Shown here: positions 17,707-26,355 of the stretch, piece after piece
Layout of the letters: every line of letters starts with the position of its first letter
Position numbering within the stretch: position 1 is the stretch's first letter
Origin: JASHSH01 sp036490215
Lineage (GTDB): Bacteria; Pseudomonadota; Alphaproteobacteria; Rhodospirillales; Magnetospirillaceae
Direction: 5' to 3'
Length of the DNA stretch: 64,000 nucleotides
Assembly: GCA_036490215.1 (NCBI GenBank)
Contig: DASXEH010000029.1
Span: 25,117-89,116, forward strand
Notes under the pieces: model-generated
Databases searched by the model: none
The model's input: the letters and a program-made list of their open reading frames with translations, nothing else
What the model was told of the DNA's origin: nothing
Position numbers and translations under genes: made by a program

Positions 17707-19197
17707 ATGACCAAAGAAACGAACAAAGCCAAGACGGGCATTGCCGGTCTTGATGAAATCCTGTCCGGCGGCCTTTCGCGAGGCCACATCTTTCTATTGG
17801 AGGGCGAACCGGGAGCCGGCAAGACCACCATCGCCCTCCAATTCCTACTGGAAGGGGCAAAAGCCGGAGAACGGTCGCTTTACGTGACTCTTTCAGAGAC
17901 CGAGGAGGAGCTTCGTCAAGGGGCGGCCTCCCATGGATGGACGATGGGTAGCGAGGTCGAGATTTTCGAGCTGACACCGCCGGAAAGCCTGCTCGACTCC
18001 GAGCAGCAGCAGAGTTTGCTTTATTCGTCGGACCTCGAACTCGGCGAGACGACCAAAAGCATCTTCGAGGCGGTCGAGCGCCTGAAACCGAGCCGCATCG
18101 TGCTCGACAGTCTTTCGGAAATCAGGCTCCTGGCACAAAGCTCGCTCCGCTATCGCCGGCAGATTCTCGCCGTGAAGCATTTTCTGGTGCGGCATGGCGC
18201 TACCGTACTGATGCTCGACGATCTCACGACCGAAGTCGGCGACAAGACCGTCCACAGCATCGCCCATGGCGTTGTCCGGTTGGAGGAATTGACGCCCGCC
18301 TACGGTTCAGAACGGCGCCGCTTGCGCGTCCTCAAATATCGCGGCCAGAAGTACCGCGGCGGCTTCCACGACTTCACCATCAACTACGACGGCATCAATG
18401 TATTCCCGCGTCTCGTCGCATCGGAACATCATAGCGGATTCGCCCGAACGCAGTTTTCGACCGGCATCAGCGAATTCGATGCCCTGCTCGGCGGCGGCGT
18501 CGAGGCGGGGTCGAGCACCTTGGTTCTCGGGCCTGCCGGAACGGGAAAATCACTCATCGTTCTCACTTTCGTCATGGCCGCCATCGCGCGTGGCGAAAAA
18601 GCGGCGATATTCGCGTTCGACGAGGAACTTGGATTGCTGTTTGCGCGCATGAAGAAATTGGGGATCGATCTCGAGACCGCGCGCGGGCGAGGCGATCTGA
18701 TCATCGAACAAGTCGATGCCGCCGAACTGTCTCCCGGCGAATTCGCCCATCGCGTCCGCAAGACGGTCGACTCAATGAAAATCAAGACGGTCGTGATCGA
18801 CAGCTTGAACGGATATCAAGCAGCGATGCCCGAGGAGAATTCACTCATCCTCCACATGCACGAATTGCTGCAATACCTGAACCGTCGCGGCGCGGCGACA
18901 TTCATGACCGTCGCACAGCATGGGCTGGTCGGCGACATGCAGTCGCCCGTCGATGTGACGTATTTGGCGGATACCGTGATTCTGCTTCGTTACTTCGAGG
19001 CGATGGGCCGCGTGCGGCGCGCCATATCGATCATCAAAAAGCGGTCGGGCTTCCACGAATCGACCATTCGCGAATTCCGTATCGACAATACGGGCCTTAC
19101 GCTTGGTGAACCGCTCGAGGCATTTCAGGGCGTGCTGCGCGGCGTGCCCACCTATTCCGGCGCAAACTCCCCCCTGCTCGGAAGCGAGAAGACGTGA
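17707..19197 (+). CDS. kaiC: KaiC-like RecA-superfamily ATPase
   Basis: Two RecA/KaiC domains in tandem (496 residues): CI with Walker A GEPGAGKTT (residues 33-41) and CII with GPAGTGKS (275-282). The KaiC-specific C-terminal stretch is present (SIIKKRSGFHESTIREFRI). At the cyanobacterial Ser431/Thr432 phosphosites it has Thr418-Tyr419. The Glu-Glu pair near each active site is Ser63-Glu64 in CI and Asp305-Glu306 in CII. No kaiA or kaiB is in the window. The stop overlaps the following kinase gene (GTGA), so KaiC and kinase are made together, probably for stress or light signalling rather than a true clock. Confidence 0.9.
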   Translation: MTKETNKAKTGIAGLDEILSGGLSRGHIFLLEGEPGAGKTTIALQFLLEGAKAGERSLYVTLSETEEELRQGAASHGWTMGSEVEIFELTPPESLLDSEQQQSLLYSSDLELGETTKSIFEAVERLKPSRIVLDSLSEIRLLAQSSLRYRRQILAVKHFLVRHGATVLMLDDLTTEVGDKTVHSIAHGVVRLEELTPAYGSERRRLRVLKYRGQKYRGGFHDFTINYDGINVFPRLVASEHHSGFARTQFSTGISEFDALLGGGVEAGSSTLVLGPAGTGKSLIVLTFVMAAIARGEKAAIFAFDEELGLLFARMKKLGIDLETARGRGDLIIEQVDAAELSPGEFAHRVRKTVDSMKIKTVVIDSLNGYQAAMPEENSLILHMHELLQYLNRRGAATFMTVAQHGLVGDMQSPVDVTYLADTVILLRYFEAMGRVRRAISIIKKRSGFHESTIREFRIDNTGLTLGEPLEAFQGVLRGVPTYSGANSPLLGSEKT

Positions 19198-21311
19198 ACC
19201 CGGGACCGCTTTCAGAACGTGCGGTGATCTTGGCGCCCAACGGGCGCGACGCTCAGATCGCAACGCTCATTCTGAAGGAAGCGGGTTTCTCGGCCGGGAT
19301 TGTGAACGACCTTTCGTCGCTCTGTGCTGAATTCGACAAAGGCGCCGGCCTCGCCATCATCGCCGACGAAGCGACGCGCGATGCCGATTTGCGGCCCTTG
19401 GTCGAGTTTTTGCGGCACCAACCGGCATGGTCCGACATGCCGATCGTCTTGATGACCCAGCACGGTCATGGGGTGGAGCGCAACCCGATTGCGGCCAGGC
19501 TCGCCGAAAATCTGGGCAATGTGACCTTCATCGAACGGCCCTTCCACTCGACCACCTTGATCAGCATCGTGGCGGCGGCCGTTCGCAGCCGCCGCCGTCA
19601 ATACGAAGCCCGGTCACGCCTCGAACAATTGAGCGAGGGCGAAAGGCGGTTGCAGACCGCGTTGACCGCGGGTCATCTCGGTTCATGGATTGTCGACGTT
19701 CCAACGATGACGCTGCATGTTTCGGATAGCGGCCGGGCCCATTTCGGACGCTCGCCCGGCGACCCGTTTTCATTCGACGACCTCGAGAAATCGGTCCATC
19801 CGGAAGACCGGGCGCGCCGGCGTGAGGCTATTGAACTCACCCTTCGAACCGGCGCGGACTACATCATCGAATACCGCACAATTTGGCCTGACCGTTCCGT
19901 GCATTGGATCGATGTCCATGCGCGGGCGATCAAAAGCCCGGCCGGCGCGGTCAGCCAGCTTGTCGGCGTCACCACCGATATTACTGTGCGCAAAACATCC
20001 GAGCTGGAGCAAACGCGTCTGCTGAACGAGCTGGCGGCGGAACGCGCGGCACTGTCGGTTCTGACCGCGACCCTTGAACAGCGCGTTGAGCAGCGGACCG
20101 TGGAATTGATGGCCGAGGTCACCGCGCGCGAAAAGGCGCAGAAGCAATTGCTCCAATCCCAAAAGATGGAAGCGGTGGGCCAGCTGACGGGTGGCGTCGC
20201 CCACGATTTCAACAATCTTCTGATGGCCGTTATGGGCAATCTGGAGGTTCTCAGCCACCGTCTCGCGAACGACCCGCGGGCCAAGCGCTTGATCGAAGGC
20301 GCCATCGAGGGCGTGGAGCGCGGCGCATCGCTCACGCAGCGGATGCTTGCCTTTGCACGACAGCAAGACCTGAAGACGGGCCCTGTCGATTTGTCAGCGC
20401 TCTTATCTGGGATGCACGATCTTCTCGGACGCAGCCTCGGCCCGAATATCGCTTTGTTTTTGCGCGCGGACAAAACACTGCTGCCTGCACAGGTCGATGC
20501 CCAGCAGGTGGAACTGGCGATTCTCAATCTGGCGATCAACGCACGAGACGCAATGCCCGACGGGGGCACGATCACCATCAGCCTCGACCAGGAGACCGTC
20601 AACGCGAAGACCGGGCTGCGCAAAGGATCGTATCTGCGCGTTCGCGTATCCGACAACGGCTGCGGTATGGATGCCACGACGCTCAGCAAGGCTGTCGAAC
20701 CCTTCTTCTCGACCAAGCCGCTCGGCAAGGGCACTGGATTAGGGTTGTCCATGGTGCACGGGCTTGCCGTCCAGCTCGGCGGCCTGCTTGAACTGTCCAG
20801 CGAAGTGAACAAGGGAACCGACGCGACCTTGTGGCTGCCCGCCGCCGAACAGCCCTTGCCTTCGAAGAAAAAACCGGCTCCGGAGAAGCCGAAAGTAGTG
20901 GCCCCTTCTCATCTGGCGACGATTCTCGTCGTCGATGACGATCCTCTGATCTCAACCAGCACCGTCCAGATGCTCGAAGATTTGGGTCATGCAGCGATCT
21001 GGGCAGACTCCGGCCAACGTGCCCTGGAGATTCTGGAAGAAGGACACGCCATCGATCTCATGCTGACGGATCAATCCATGCCGGGCATGACCGGCATCGA
21101 GCTCGCCGAGATCGTCCTCAGCAAACACCCCTCCCTGCCCGTCCTCTTGACGACCGGCTACGCCGATCTGCCCCTGGGAGAAAGGACGGAGCTTCCACGC
21201 CTGTCAAAGCCGTATCGTCAGGCGCAATTGGAAGCGATGATCAGCAAGCTGCTGAGAGGCATACGACTGTCGGAGGCCATTGGGGCGGACGCTGCGACGG
21301 AACACCTATAG
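19194..21311 (+). CDS. Hybrid PAS sensor histidine kinase / response regulator, partner of KaiC
   Basis: A 705-residue cytoplasmic kinase; no membrane helix is visible. Its order is: an N-terminal receiver-like domain (about 8-125), a PAS fold (about 150-265, with TVHWIDVHARAI-like core), a short coiled coil, HisKA with the phosphorylated His337 in GGVAHDFNNLL, HATPase (NARDAMPDGGTI, DNGCGM, GTGLGLSMVHG) and a C-terminal receiver with phosphoacceptor Asp626 in LTDQSMPG and Lys in LSKPY. The N-terminal receiver has Arg in place of the usual Lys (ERPF) and may be a non-phosphorylated sensor. It starts at GTG, overlapping kaiC by 4 bases. Confidence 0.92.
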   Translation: MNPGPLSERAVILAPNGRDAQIATLILKEAGFSAGIVNDLSSLCAEFDKGAGLAIIADEATRDADLRPLVEFLRHQPAWSDMPIVLMTQHGHGVERNPIAARLAENLGNVTFIERPFHSTTLISIVAAAVRSRRRQYEARSRLEQLSEGERRLQTALTAGHLGSWIVDVPTMTLHVSDSGRAHFGRSPGDPFSFDDLEKSVHPEDRARRREAIELTLRTGADYIIEYRTIWPDRSVHWIDVHARAIKSPAGAVSQLVGVTTDITVRKTSELEQTRLLNELAAERAALSVLTATLEQRVEQRTVELMAEVTAREKAQKQLLQSQKMEAVGQLTGGVAHDFNNLLMAVMGNLEVLSHRLANDPRAKRLIEGAIEGVERGASLTQRMLAFARQQDLKTGPVDLSALLSGMHDLLGRSLGPNIALFLRADKTLLPAQVDAQQVELAILNLAINARDAMPDGGTITISLDQETVNAKTGLRKGSYLRVRVSDNGCGMDATTLSKAVEPFFSTKPLGKGTGLGLSMVHGLAVQLGGLLELSSEVNKGTDATLWLPAAEQPLPSKKKPAPEKPKVVAPSHLATILVVDDDPLISTSTVQMLEDLGHAAIWADSGQRALEILEEGHAIDLMLTDQSMPGMTGIELAEIVLSKHPSLPVLLTTGYADLPLGERTELPRLSKPYRQAQLEAMISKLLRGIRLSEAIGADAATEHL

Positions 21312-21611
21312 CGCCTGCATGAAGGCGCGCTCTTCGTTGATGATGCAGCCTGCCGCCATCGCGTCGCGCAAATGGCCTGAAGCCTCGGGATCGACAGCAA
21401 GCTTTTCACGATAGTGCTGATACGTCGCGAGATCGGGAAACGCGATCAGCCCTATGGCGAGATTGGCCAGCCCTGCGATCTTGGTCGGCAGGTAGTAACC
21501 GACATAGGTCCCGCCGCAACGCTCGATCCCGCTCTTGATGCCTTTGGCGTAGGTGGTAAACGCATCGATCTTTTGAAAATCGAGTGTGTAGCGAATGCAC
21601 AATGTGATCAT
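21306..21611 (-). CDS. NIPSNAP-like dimeric alpha/beta-barrel protein
   Basis: A 101-residue protein starting MITLCIRYTLDFQKIDAF, with GTYVGYYLPTKIAGLANLAIGLIAF, matching NIPSNAP-domain proteins, small dimeric ferredoxin-like folds of unclear function. The chosen ATG follows a GGAGG-type ribosome site; the longer reading adds 11 unconvincing residues. The gene converges on the kinase gene and overlaps its 3' end by 6 bases. Confidence 0.8.
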   Translation of the reverse strand: MITLCIRYTLDFQKIDAFTTYAKGIKSGIERCGGTYVGYYLPTKIAGLANLAIGLIAFPDLATYQHYREKLAVDPEASGHLRDAMAAGCIINEERAFMQAL

Positions 21612-21687
21612 GGTCGCCTCCTTTTGTGGAGACGACTCAATCACCGACGACGAGGCTGACGTTTCGATTCCGGTCGAAACGTGCCGT

Positions 21688-22434
21688 TCAAAGAACGGAT
21701 CGCAGAATTAGGTTGGCGCCCAAGATCAGCAGGCCGATAAAGAACAGCAGCCGGAATGTCGTGGGATTGACTCGCGCCCGCACCCACTGCCCCGCCATCA
21801 TGCCGATCAACGCCGGTGCCGTGCACACGGCCGACTCGCCGACCGCCGTGATGTGGAAGGCATCATGTGTCGCAAGGCCAGCGGCCAAGGCAATGGTTGA
21901 GACGGTGAAGGACAGGCCGAGCGTCTGGACCAGATCGTCTTTGTTCAGGCCGAGCGCCTGAAGATAGGGTACGGCGGGAATGACGAAAACGCCTGTGGCG
22001 CCGGTCACGACACCGGTCGCTGCGCCGATGACGGGCGCGAGCCAACGCTCCATCGGCCGCGAAACCGTGAGTTGCACCTTGGCGAGGCCCACCAGCGCAT
22101 AGACGACCAAGGCAATGCCCAAGCCCAAGGTCGCGTTACTCATGCCGCCTCCCGCGATCAATCCCGTCGACAACCATGTCGCGATGAAGATGGCGATCAG
22201 CATCGTCCAGATGCGCTTGGCCGTTTGCACGCGATTGGGCCCGGCGACGAATTGCCAAACATTGGTGACCACCGATGGGATCACGAGCAGCGCGGCCGCT
22301 TCGGCCGGCGCCATGATCAGACCCAAAAGGCCGATTGCGACGGTGGGCAATCCCATGCCCGTCACGCCTTTGATCACGCCCGCCAGGACGAATGTCAGTC
22401 CGATCAGAACGTAGGGAAGATAGCCGTCATGCAT
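21688..22434 (-). CDS. TauE/SafE-family sulfite/organic anion exporter
   Basis: A 248-residue inner-membrane protein with about eight hydrophobic helices. It has the TauE repeat signature in both halves: GLTFVLAGVIKGVTGMGLPTVAIGLL near the N-terminus and GAATGVVTGATGVFVIPAVPYLQALGL in the middle. Family members export sulfite or sulfoacetate, but there is no sulfur-metabolism gene beside it, so the substrate is open. It stands alone on the minus strand. Confidence 0.9.
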   Translation of the reverse strand: MHDGYLPYVLIGLTFVLAGVIKGVTGMGLPTVAIGLLGLIMAPAEAAALLVIPSVVTNVWQFVAGPNRVQTAKRIWTMLIAIFIATWLSTGLIAGGGMSNATLGLGIALVVYALVGLAKVQLTVSRPMERWLAPVIGAATGVVTGATGVFVIPAVPYLQALGLNKDDLVQTLGLSFTVSTIALAAGLATHDAFHITAVGESAVCTAPALIGMMAGQWVRARVNPTTFRLLFFIGLLILGANLILRSVL

Positions 22435-22489
22435 CCGCTGAACTTGGCGCGGATGCGGCGCGAAGACAACGCCTTCGACTTGGAAACGA

Positions 22490-22526
22490 AAAAGGCGCCC
22501 GGACCCTTCGATCCGAGCGCCTTTCG
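22490..22526 (-). terminator. Rho-independent terminator after the FecR-like gene
   Basis: On the minus strand, just after the stop of the FecR/DUF6600 gene, AAAGGCGC-CGGA pairs with TCCG-GCGCCTTT, each arm with a one-base bulge, and runs into TTTTTCGTTT. It is a strong intrinsic terminator in form and position. Confidence 0.75.
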
Positions 22527-22538
22527 TCGCGGTCTCGC

Positions 22539-24356
22539 TTACTGCTTCTTCTCTTCCTTTTGCGGCGCCGGATGCGCGGCAGGAGCCGCCCGCTTCCAGC
22601 CTTGCGGCGTGGCCTGCAGCCGTCGCTGCTGCTGCGGGTGCTGCACCTGCATCTGCGGGCGCGGCTGAGGACGCATCGCTTGCGGCCGTGGCGGCGCAGA
22701 CGCAGCCGGACGCGGAGACTGCTGGGCTGCCGAGCGCGGTGCCGGCGGACGCGGGCCCGGTGCCGCCGCAGCCGGATGCGGCTGGTTCGGCGCGGCGTTC
22801 GGTTGCGGACGCGGTGCGCCGTTCACCGCCGCGTTCTGATGCATCGGCGGCGCGGGATGCGCCATCGGACCATTCAGCTTCGGGCCAGGCGCATGGGCCG
22901 CGGCCTCAGGATGAGCCGCTTCCGGCGCCGGGTGATAGGCGACCGGATGATCCGCGACACTGGCATGAGCGCCCGCTTGTCCTTCCGGAATCGCATTCGG
23001 CCGTGCCGCGGCCAGACGCGCCTCGGGAGTCGGCTTGAACTCGCCCATGTTCCTGCCGTTGGCCACCTGCAGATGCGCCAACTGGTCATGCGGCACATCG
23101 ACGCGCGCACGGCTGACCGGCGCCGCGTGGGTGAAGGCCTGGGCCGACACCACCACGGCGGCATTGCGATTGGCGAAATGATCCATGGTCACGCGATCCG
23201 TGACCCGGATGTTGTTGATCACCGTCCGGTTGACGTTGATCACATTCACATGGCGGAAATAGCCAGGGCTGGCGTGATACCAGGGGTGAAAGACCTCGAA
23301 CGGCGCCAGCGGCACCCAACCCACCGCGGCGGTCGGGCCGCCGATCGACAGGCTGATGCCGAAACCACCGCCGCCGACGAAGGCAACCAGCGCGGGCGCG
23401 TAGACGGGCGGCCCGACAATCGCCACGCCCGGCACCACCGGCGCCCAACCCCAACGGCCGCCGATCATCGCCCAGCGGCCGTAATGGTACGGCGCGAAAC
23501 CCCAAGGTGCATCGTCGATCCACGTCCAGCCCCAAGGCGCGACATAAGCCCAATGACCCGTGGTGTATGGCGCCCAGCCGGCCGGCACGCTGTTGGGATA
23601 CCAGACCGCGCCGTATTGCGGTGTCTGCGCCCACTGGCCGTTGGCGTTGAGATCCTGATAGCCGGTCATGCCCGGCGGCACCGATTGCGCAACTTGGGGC
23701 GGCGGCGGCGTTTCGCGGTGTTCGCGCGACAATGCCCAATCGTCGAACGGCGACGGCGCGGCTTCGGCCAGGGAGACGTTGATCGGATCGCCGCTGACGG
23801 TCGCGGACTCGCCTTCCTGCACATCGACGGCCGAACGCGGCCCGTCGAAGCGGGCGCTGCCTTCGAGCACGGAAAGCTGCGTCTGATCGGCCGGCGTGTT
23901 GTCGGCGCTCGGCTCGCCGGCGTTGACGTCGTAGCTGCCCGGCGCCAGCAGATCGACCTGACCCTTCGGCGTCAGCACCGACACACCACCAGGCGGCAGC
24001 GTCAGCACATGGATGTTCACCACGCCCTGATTGATGCGGAACTGCGTCGCGTTGTCGTCGAGTTGGACGACGTCGGCCCAGGTGTTCTGGTCGAGGCGAA
24101 TCTCGGAATCGCCGACTTGAATCTCAGCCTTCGAGTCAGGTTCGGTCCAGAACGACGTCCCCGTCGTGACCGGATAGTTGACCGTGGCCGGCGACCAATC
24201 GGTCTGGTCGGATGTGTGGAAAGAAACGGTGCCCTCGGCATCGCTCAAGCGGCCGACACGGCCGGGCGGATCGGCATCCGCCCAGGCTGTCGCGCTGGCG
24301 CAGACCGTGATGGTTGCGACGGCGATGGCAATCCGGGATGTGCGGGAGATAGGCAT
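22539..24356 (-). CDS. FecR-domain / DUF6600 secreted protein with Pro/Ala/His-rich tail
   Basis: A 605-residue exported protein. The signal peptide ends near residue 27 (AWA). A FecR-like beta-roll (about 33-180) follows, with PDSKAEIQVGDSEIRLDQNTWADVV and INQGVVNIHV. The middle is Trp/Tyr/Gly-rich and typical of DUF6600 (APWGWTWIDDAPWGFAPYHY, GRWGWAPV). The tail from about 430 is low-complexity, rich in Pro, Ala, His and Gln. FecR domains sense or bind at the cell surface, but there is no sigma factor or TonB receptor nearby, so this is not an iron-signalling FecR. A strong terminator follows. Confidence 0.85.
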   Translation of the reverse strand: MPISRTSRIAIAVATITVCASATAWADADPPGRVGRLSDAEGTVSFHTSDQTDWSPATVNYPVTTGTSFWTEPDSKAEIQVGDSEIRLDQNTWADVVQLDDNATQFRINQGVVNIHVLTLPPGGVSVLTPKGQVDLLAPGSYDVNAGEPSADNTPADQTQLSVLEGSARFDGPRSAVDVQEGESATVSGDPINVSLAEAAPSPFDDWALSREHRETPPPPQVAQSVPPGMTGYQDLNANGQWAQTPQYGAVWYPNSVPAGWAPYTTGHWAYVAPWGWTWIDDAPWGFAPYHYGRWAMIGGRWGWAPVVPGVAIVGPPVYAPALVAFVGGGGFGISLSIGGPTAAVGWVPLAPFEVFHPWYHASPGYFRHVNVINVNRTVINNIRVTDRVTMDHFANRNAAVVVSAQAFTHAAPVSRARVDVPHDQLAHLQVANGRNMGEFKPTPEARLAAARPNAIPEGQAGAHASVADHPVAYHPAPEAAHPEAAAHAPGPKLNGPMAHPAPPMHQNAAVNGAPRPQPNAAPNQPHPAAAAPGPRPPAPRSAAQQSPRPAASAPPRPQAMRPQPRPQMQVQHPQQQRRLQATPQGWKRAAPAAHPAPQKEEKKQ

Positions 24357-24530
24357 GGGGTTGACCCTTCTTCGTAAATGCGCCTGAACGCATAGTGCTG
24401 AATTCAGGGTGCTATCGGAAGGCGGAACCGTGTCTAAATCAAGGCAGGATCGGAACTCGTCATGGTTCTGAAATCGTTAAACTTAAGCAATTGAGACGGA
24501 ATTTGGATTTCGAAACCGCACCGAAATGAT

Positions 24531-24560
24531 ACGGGCGGCGACAAGCCTGCCGCCGCCCGT
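24531..24560 (-). terminator. Terminator-like hairpin after the GST gene
   Basis: A perfect 10-base inverted repeat (ACGGGCGGCG / CGCCGCCCGT, 10-base loop) lies 15 bases beyond the glutathione transferase stop on the minus strand. The following bases (ATCATTTCGG) are only mildly T-rich, so it may end or slow transcription. The rest of the gap 24357-24574 holds nothing else I can recognise. Confidence 0.5.
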
Positions 24561-24574
24561 TCGCGAGCAATGAC

Positions 24575-25177
24575 TTACGCGATGATGCCTTCGGCCTTCA
24601 ACGCGGCCTGAACCGCCGGACGAGCGGCGACGCGATCGTAATAAGAGGTCAGTGCCGGACCGACATCGACGCCCTTATGCTTCGCCCAGGTCAGCATGGT
24701 GAAGAGATAGCCGTCGGCCACGCTGAAATCGTCGCCGAACAGATAGGTCTTGCTGCCGAGCTGCTTCGTGATCAGACCGAAGCGCATCTTCAAACGGGTG
24801 ACGACGGTTTCCTTGAATTCGTCGTTGCTCTTCGGGTTGAAAAGCGGCGAGAAGGTCTTGTGCAATTCAGTGGTGATGAAGATCAGCCATTCCTGGAAAC
24901 GCACGCGCTCCATGCCACCGGCCGGCGGCGCCAGCTTCTTCTCGGGCGTCTTGTCGGCGATGTATTGCAGGATCACCGCGTTCTCGGTCAGCAACTCGCC
25001 GTCATCGAGCACCAGCGCCGGCACATAGCCCTTCGAATTGATGGCCCAGAAATCGCTACCACCCTTCGTCTTCTTGGCGGCGAGATCGACGGCTTCGCTG
25101 TCATGGGTCAAACCCGCTTCCTGCAGCGCGATACGCGGCGAAAGCGAGCAGGAGCCGGTTGAATAATAGTATTTCAT
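24575..25177 (-). CDS. Glutathione S-transferase, bacterial beta-like
   Basis: A 200-residue cytosolic enzyme that conjugates or reduces substrates with glutathione. The N-terminal thioredoxin fold has KYYYSTGSCSLSPRIALQEAGL, where the Cys of GSCS matches the catalytic cysteine of beta-class GSTs, and the GSH-binding LTENAVILQYIADKTP. The helical C-terminal domain contains GDDFSVADGYLFTMLTWAK. It stands alone between the FecR-like gene and a MarR regulator, and no specific substrate can be named. Confidence 0.92.
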   Translation of the reverse strand: MKYYYSTGSCSLSPRIALQEAGLTHDSEAVDLAAKKTKGGSDFWAINSKGYVPALVLDDGELLTENAVILQYIADKTPEKKLAPPAGGMERVRFQEWLIFITTELHKTFSPLFNPKSNDEFKETVVTRLKMRFGLITKQLGSKTYLFGDDFSVADGYLFTMLTWAKHKGVDVGPALTSYYDRVAARPAVQAALKAEGIIA

Positions 25178-25332
25178 GGCGTTTCTCCTCGGTGATGACT
25201 GGGTGTGCCGCCGAATGGGGACACCGCTGAGCGCAGCCCATGGCCCGGCATGGCCGCACAGAAGGCTTGGCGGAGGCTAGAAGGCTGCCTGCGGCTTGTA
25301 AAGCGCCGATCCGTGATAGTTGGCCCGCGTTT

Positions 25333-25824
25333 TCAGGCGCTTTTGCGTTTCGTATCGCTGTGGTCAACCGCCATGCGCACAAGCCATTGCCGGATCGTGC
25401 GTTCCTGCTCCGCCGTGAGTCCGGCCGCGATCTCTGATTCCACGCCCTGGACCCGAAGCTTGCAGCGCGCCAAAGTCTTCGTCCCTTTTGCCGTCAGGCT
25501 CAGCTGCTGAATCCGGCCATGGACAGGATGCGGCCGACTGGCGATTGCGCCCGAACGTTTCAGATTGGCGACAATGCCATTGACCGTTTGCGGCGTCAGC
25601 ACTGCGAGCCGCGCAAGATCGGCATTCGACAGGCCCGGATAAGCGCCGATCATCGTCAACACCACGAACTGCGCTTGGGTGACGCGATATTCGGCCAGCG
25701 CGCGCTCCATCCGGTTGCGCATCGCGCCGCCCGCTTGGCGCAGCAGATAGCCGAGATGCCCCTGCTCACCCCGCTTGCCCTCGCCTGCCGCGGGCACTTC
25801 CGGCGACTCGGTCTTGCGTTTCAT
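25333..25824 (-). CDS. MarR-family transcriptional regulator
   Basis: A 163-residue winged-helix dimer. The core is LGYLLRQAGGAMRNRMERAL, QFVVLTMIGAYPGLSNADLARLAVLTPQTVNGIVANLKRSG for the DNA-binding helix (given in parts elsewhere in families) and the wing RPHPVHGRIQQLSLT. The chosen start, MKRKTESPEV, leaves 61 bases to the divergent AhpD-like gene, which it probably represses together with itself. No cysteine suited to redox sensing is obvious except one in the C-terminal third (LARCKLRV). Confidence 0.9.
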   Translation of the reverse strand: MKRKTESPEVPAAGEGKRGEQGHLGYLLRQAGGAMRNRMERALAEYRVTQAQFVVLTMIGAYPGLSNADLARLAVLTPQTVNGIVANLKRSGAIASRPHPVHGRIQQLSLTAKGTKTLARCKLRVQGVESEIAAGLTAEQERTIRQWLVRMAVDHSDTKRKSA

Positions 25825-25865
25825 ATCAGGGCCCTTATATGATATTCGTATCCTGATACTATCAT
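25824..25865. promoter_or_regulatory. Candidate MarR operator in divergent promoter
   Basis: The short gap between the MarR and AhpD-like genes carries nested dyads: TATCAGG (25824-25830) with CCTGATA (25852-25858), GATA-TTCG-TATC (25841-25852) and ATGATA (25839) with TATCAT (25860). AT-rich dyads in a divergent gap are typical MarR binding sites. The exact bound half-sites are not resolved. Confidence 0.5.
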
Positions 25866-25885
25866 TGAATGCCCGGAGAGCCAAC

Positions 25886-26353
25886 ATGTCGGAACTTAAG
25901 CCCCGCATGGACTACGAACCCTTCAAGGCTGCCGCACCGGCTGTCTATGCAGCCATGGCGGCGCTGACCAAGGCAGTCAACGATTCGGGCCTCGAAAAGG
26001 ACCTGACCGAGCTGATCAAGATCCGCGCTTCGCAGATCAACAGCTGCGCCTTCTGCCTTCAGTTCCATCTGACCGCCGCGCGCGGACTCGGCATTCCCGT
26101 CGAGAAGCTGGATCTTGTTGCAGCTTGGCGTGAAGCGGGTGTGTTCACGCCGCGCGAGATGGCGGCGCTGGCCTGGACCGAGACCCTGACGCGGATCGAA
26201 AGCCAGGGCGCGCCCGACGCGGTCTATGCCCAGCTGCGCGAGCAGTTCTCGGAGAGCGAGGCAGCCTTCCTGACCGTGTCGATCGGCACGATCAACCAAT
26301 GGAACCGTATCGCAGTGGGCCTGCGCTTTAGCCCGCCGCTGCCGAAAGCCTGA
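25886..26353 (+). CDS. AhpD-like carboxymuconolactone decarboxylase family protein
   Basis: A 155-residue all-helical protein of the AhpD/CMD fold. It has the peroxidase-type pattern INSCAFCLQFHLTAARGLG, with CxxC followed by His, as in alkylhydroperoxidase AhpD. EKDLTELIKIRASQ is the family motif just before it. The ATG at 25886 is chosen because it follows a GGAGAG ribosome site; the longer reading would run through the operator. With the divergent MarR gene it forms a peroxide or electrophile response pair, by inference. Confidence 0.88.
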   Translation: MSELKPRMDYEPFKAAAPAVYAAMAALTKAVNDSGLEKDLTELIKIRASQINSCAFCLQFHLTAARGLGIPVEKLDLVAAWREAGVFTPREMAALAWTETLTRIESQGAPDAVYAQLREQFSESEAAFLTVSIGTINQWNRIAVGLRFSPPLPKA

Positions 26354-26355
26354 GT

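Noticed and set aside
22392..24377. A long Arg-rich open frame on the plus strand (661 codons)
   Set aside because: It is exactly opposite the FecR/DUF6600 gene; Arg/Pro-rich composition and no family match mark it as a GC-rich shadow.
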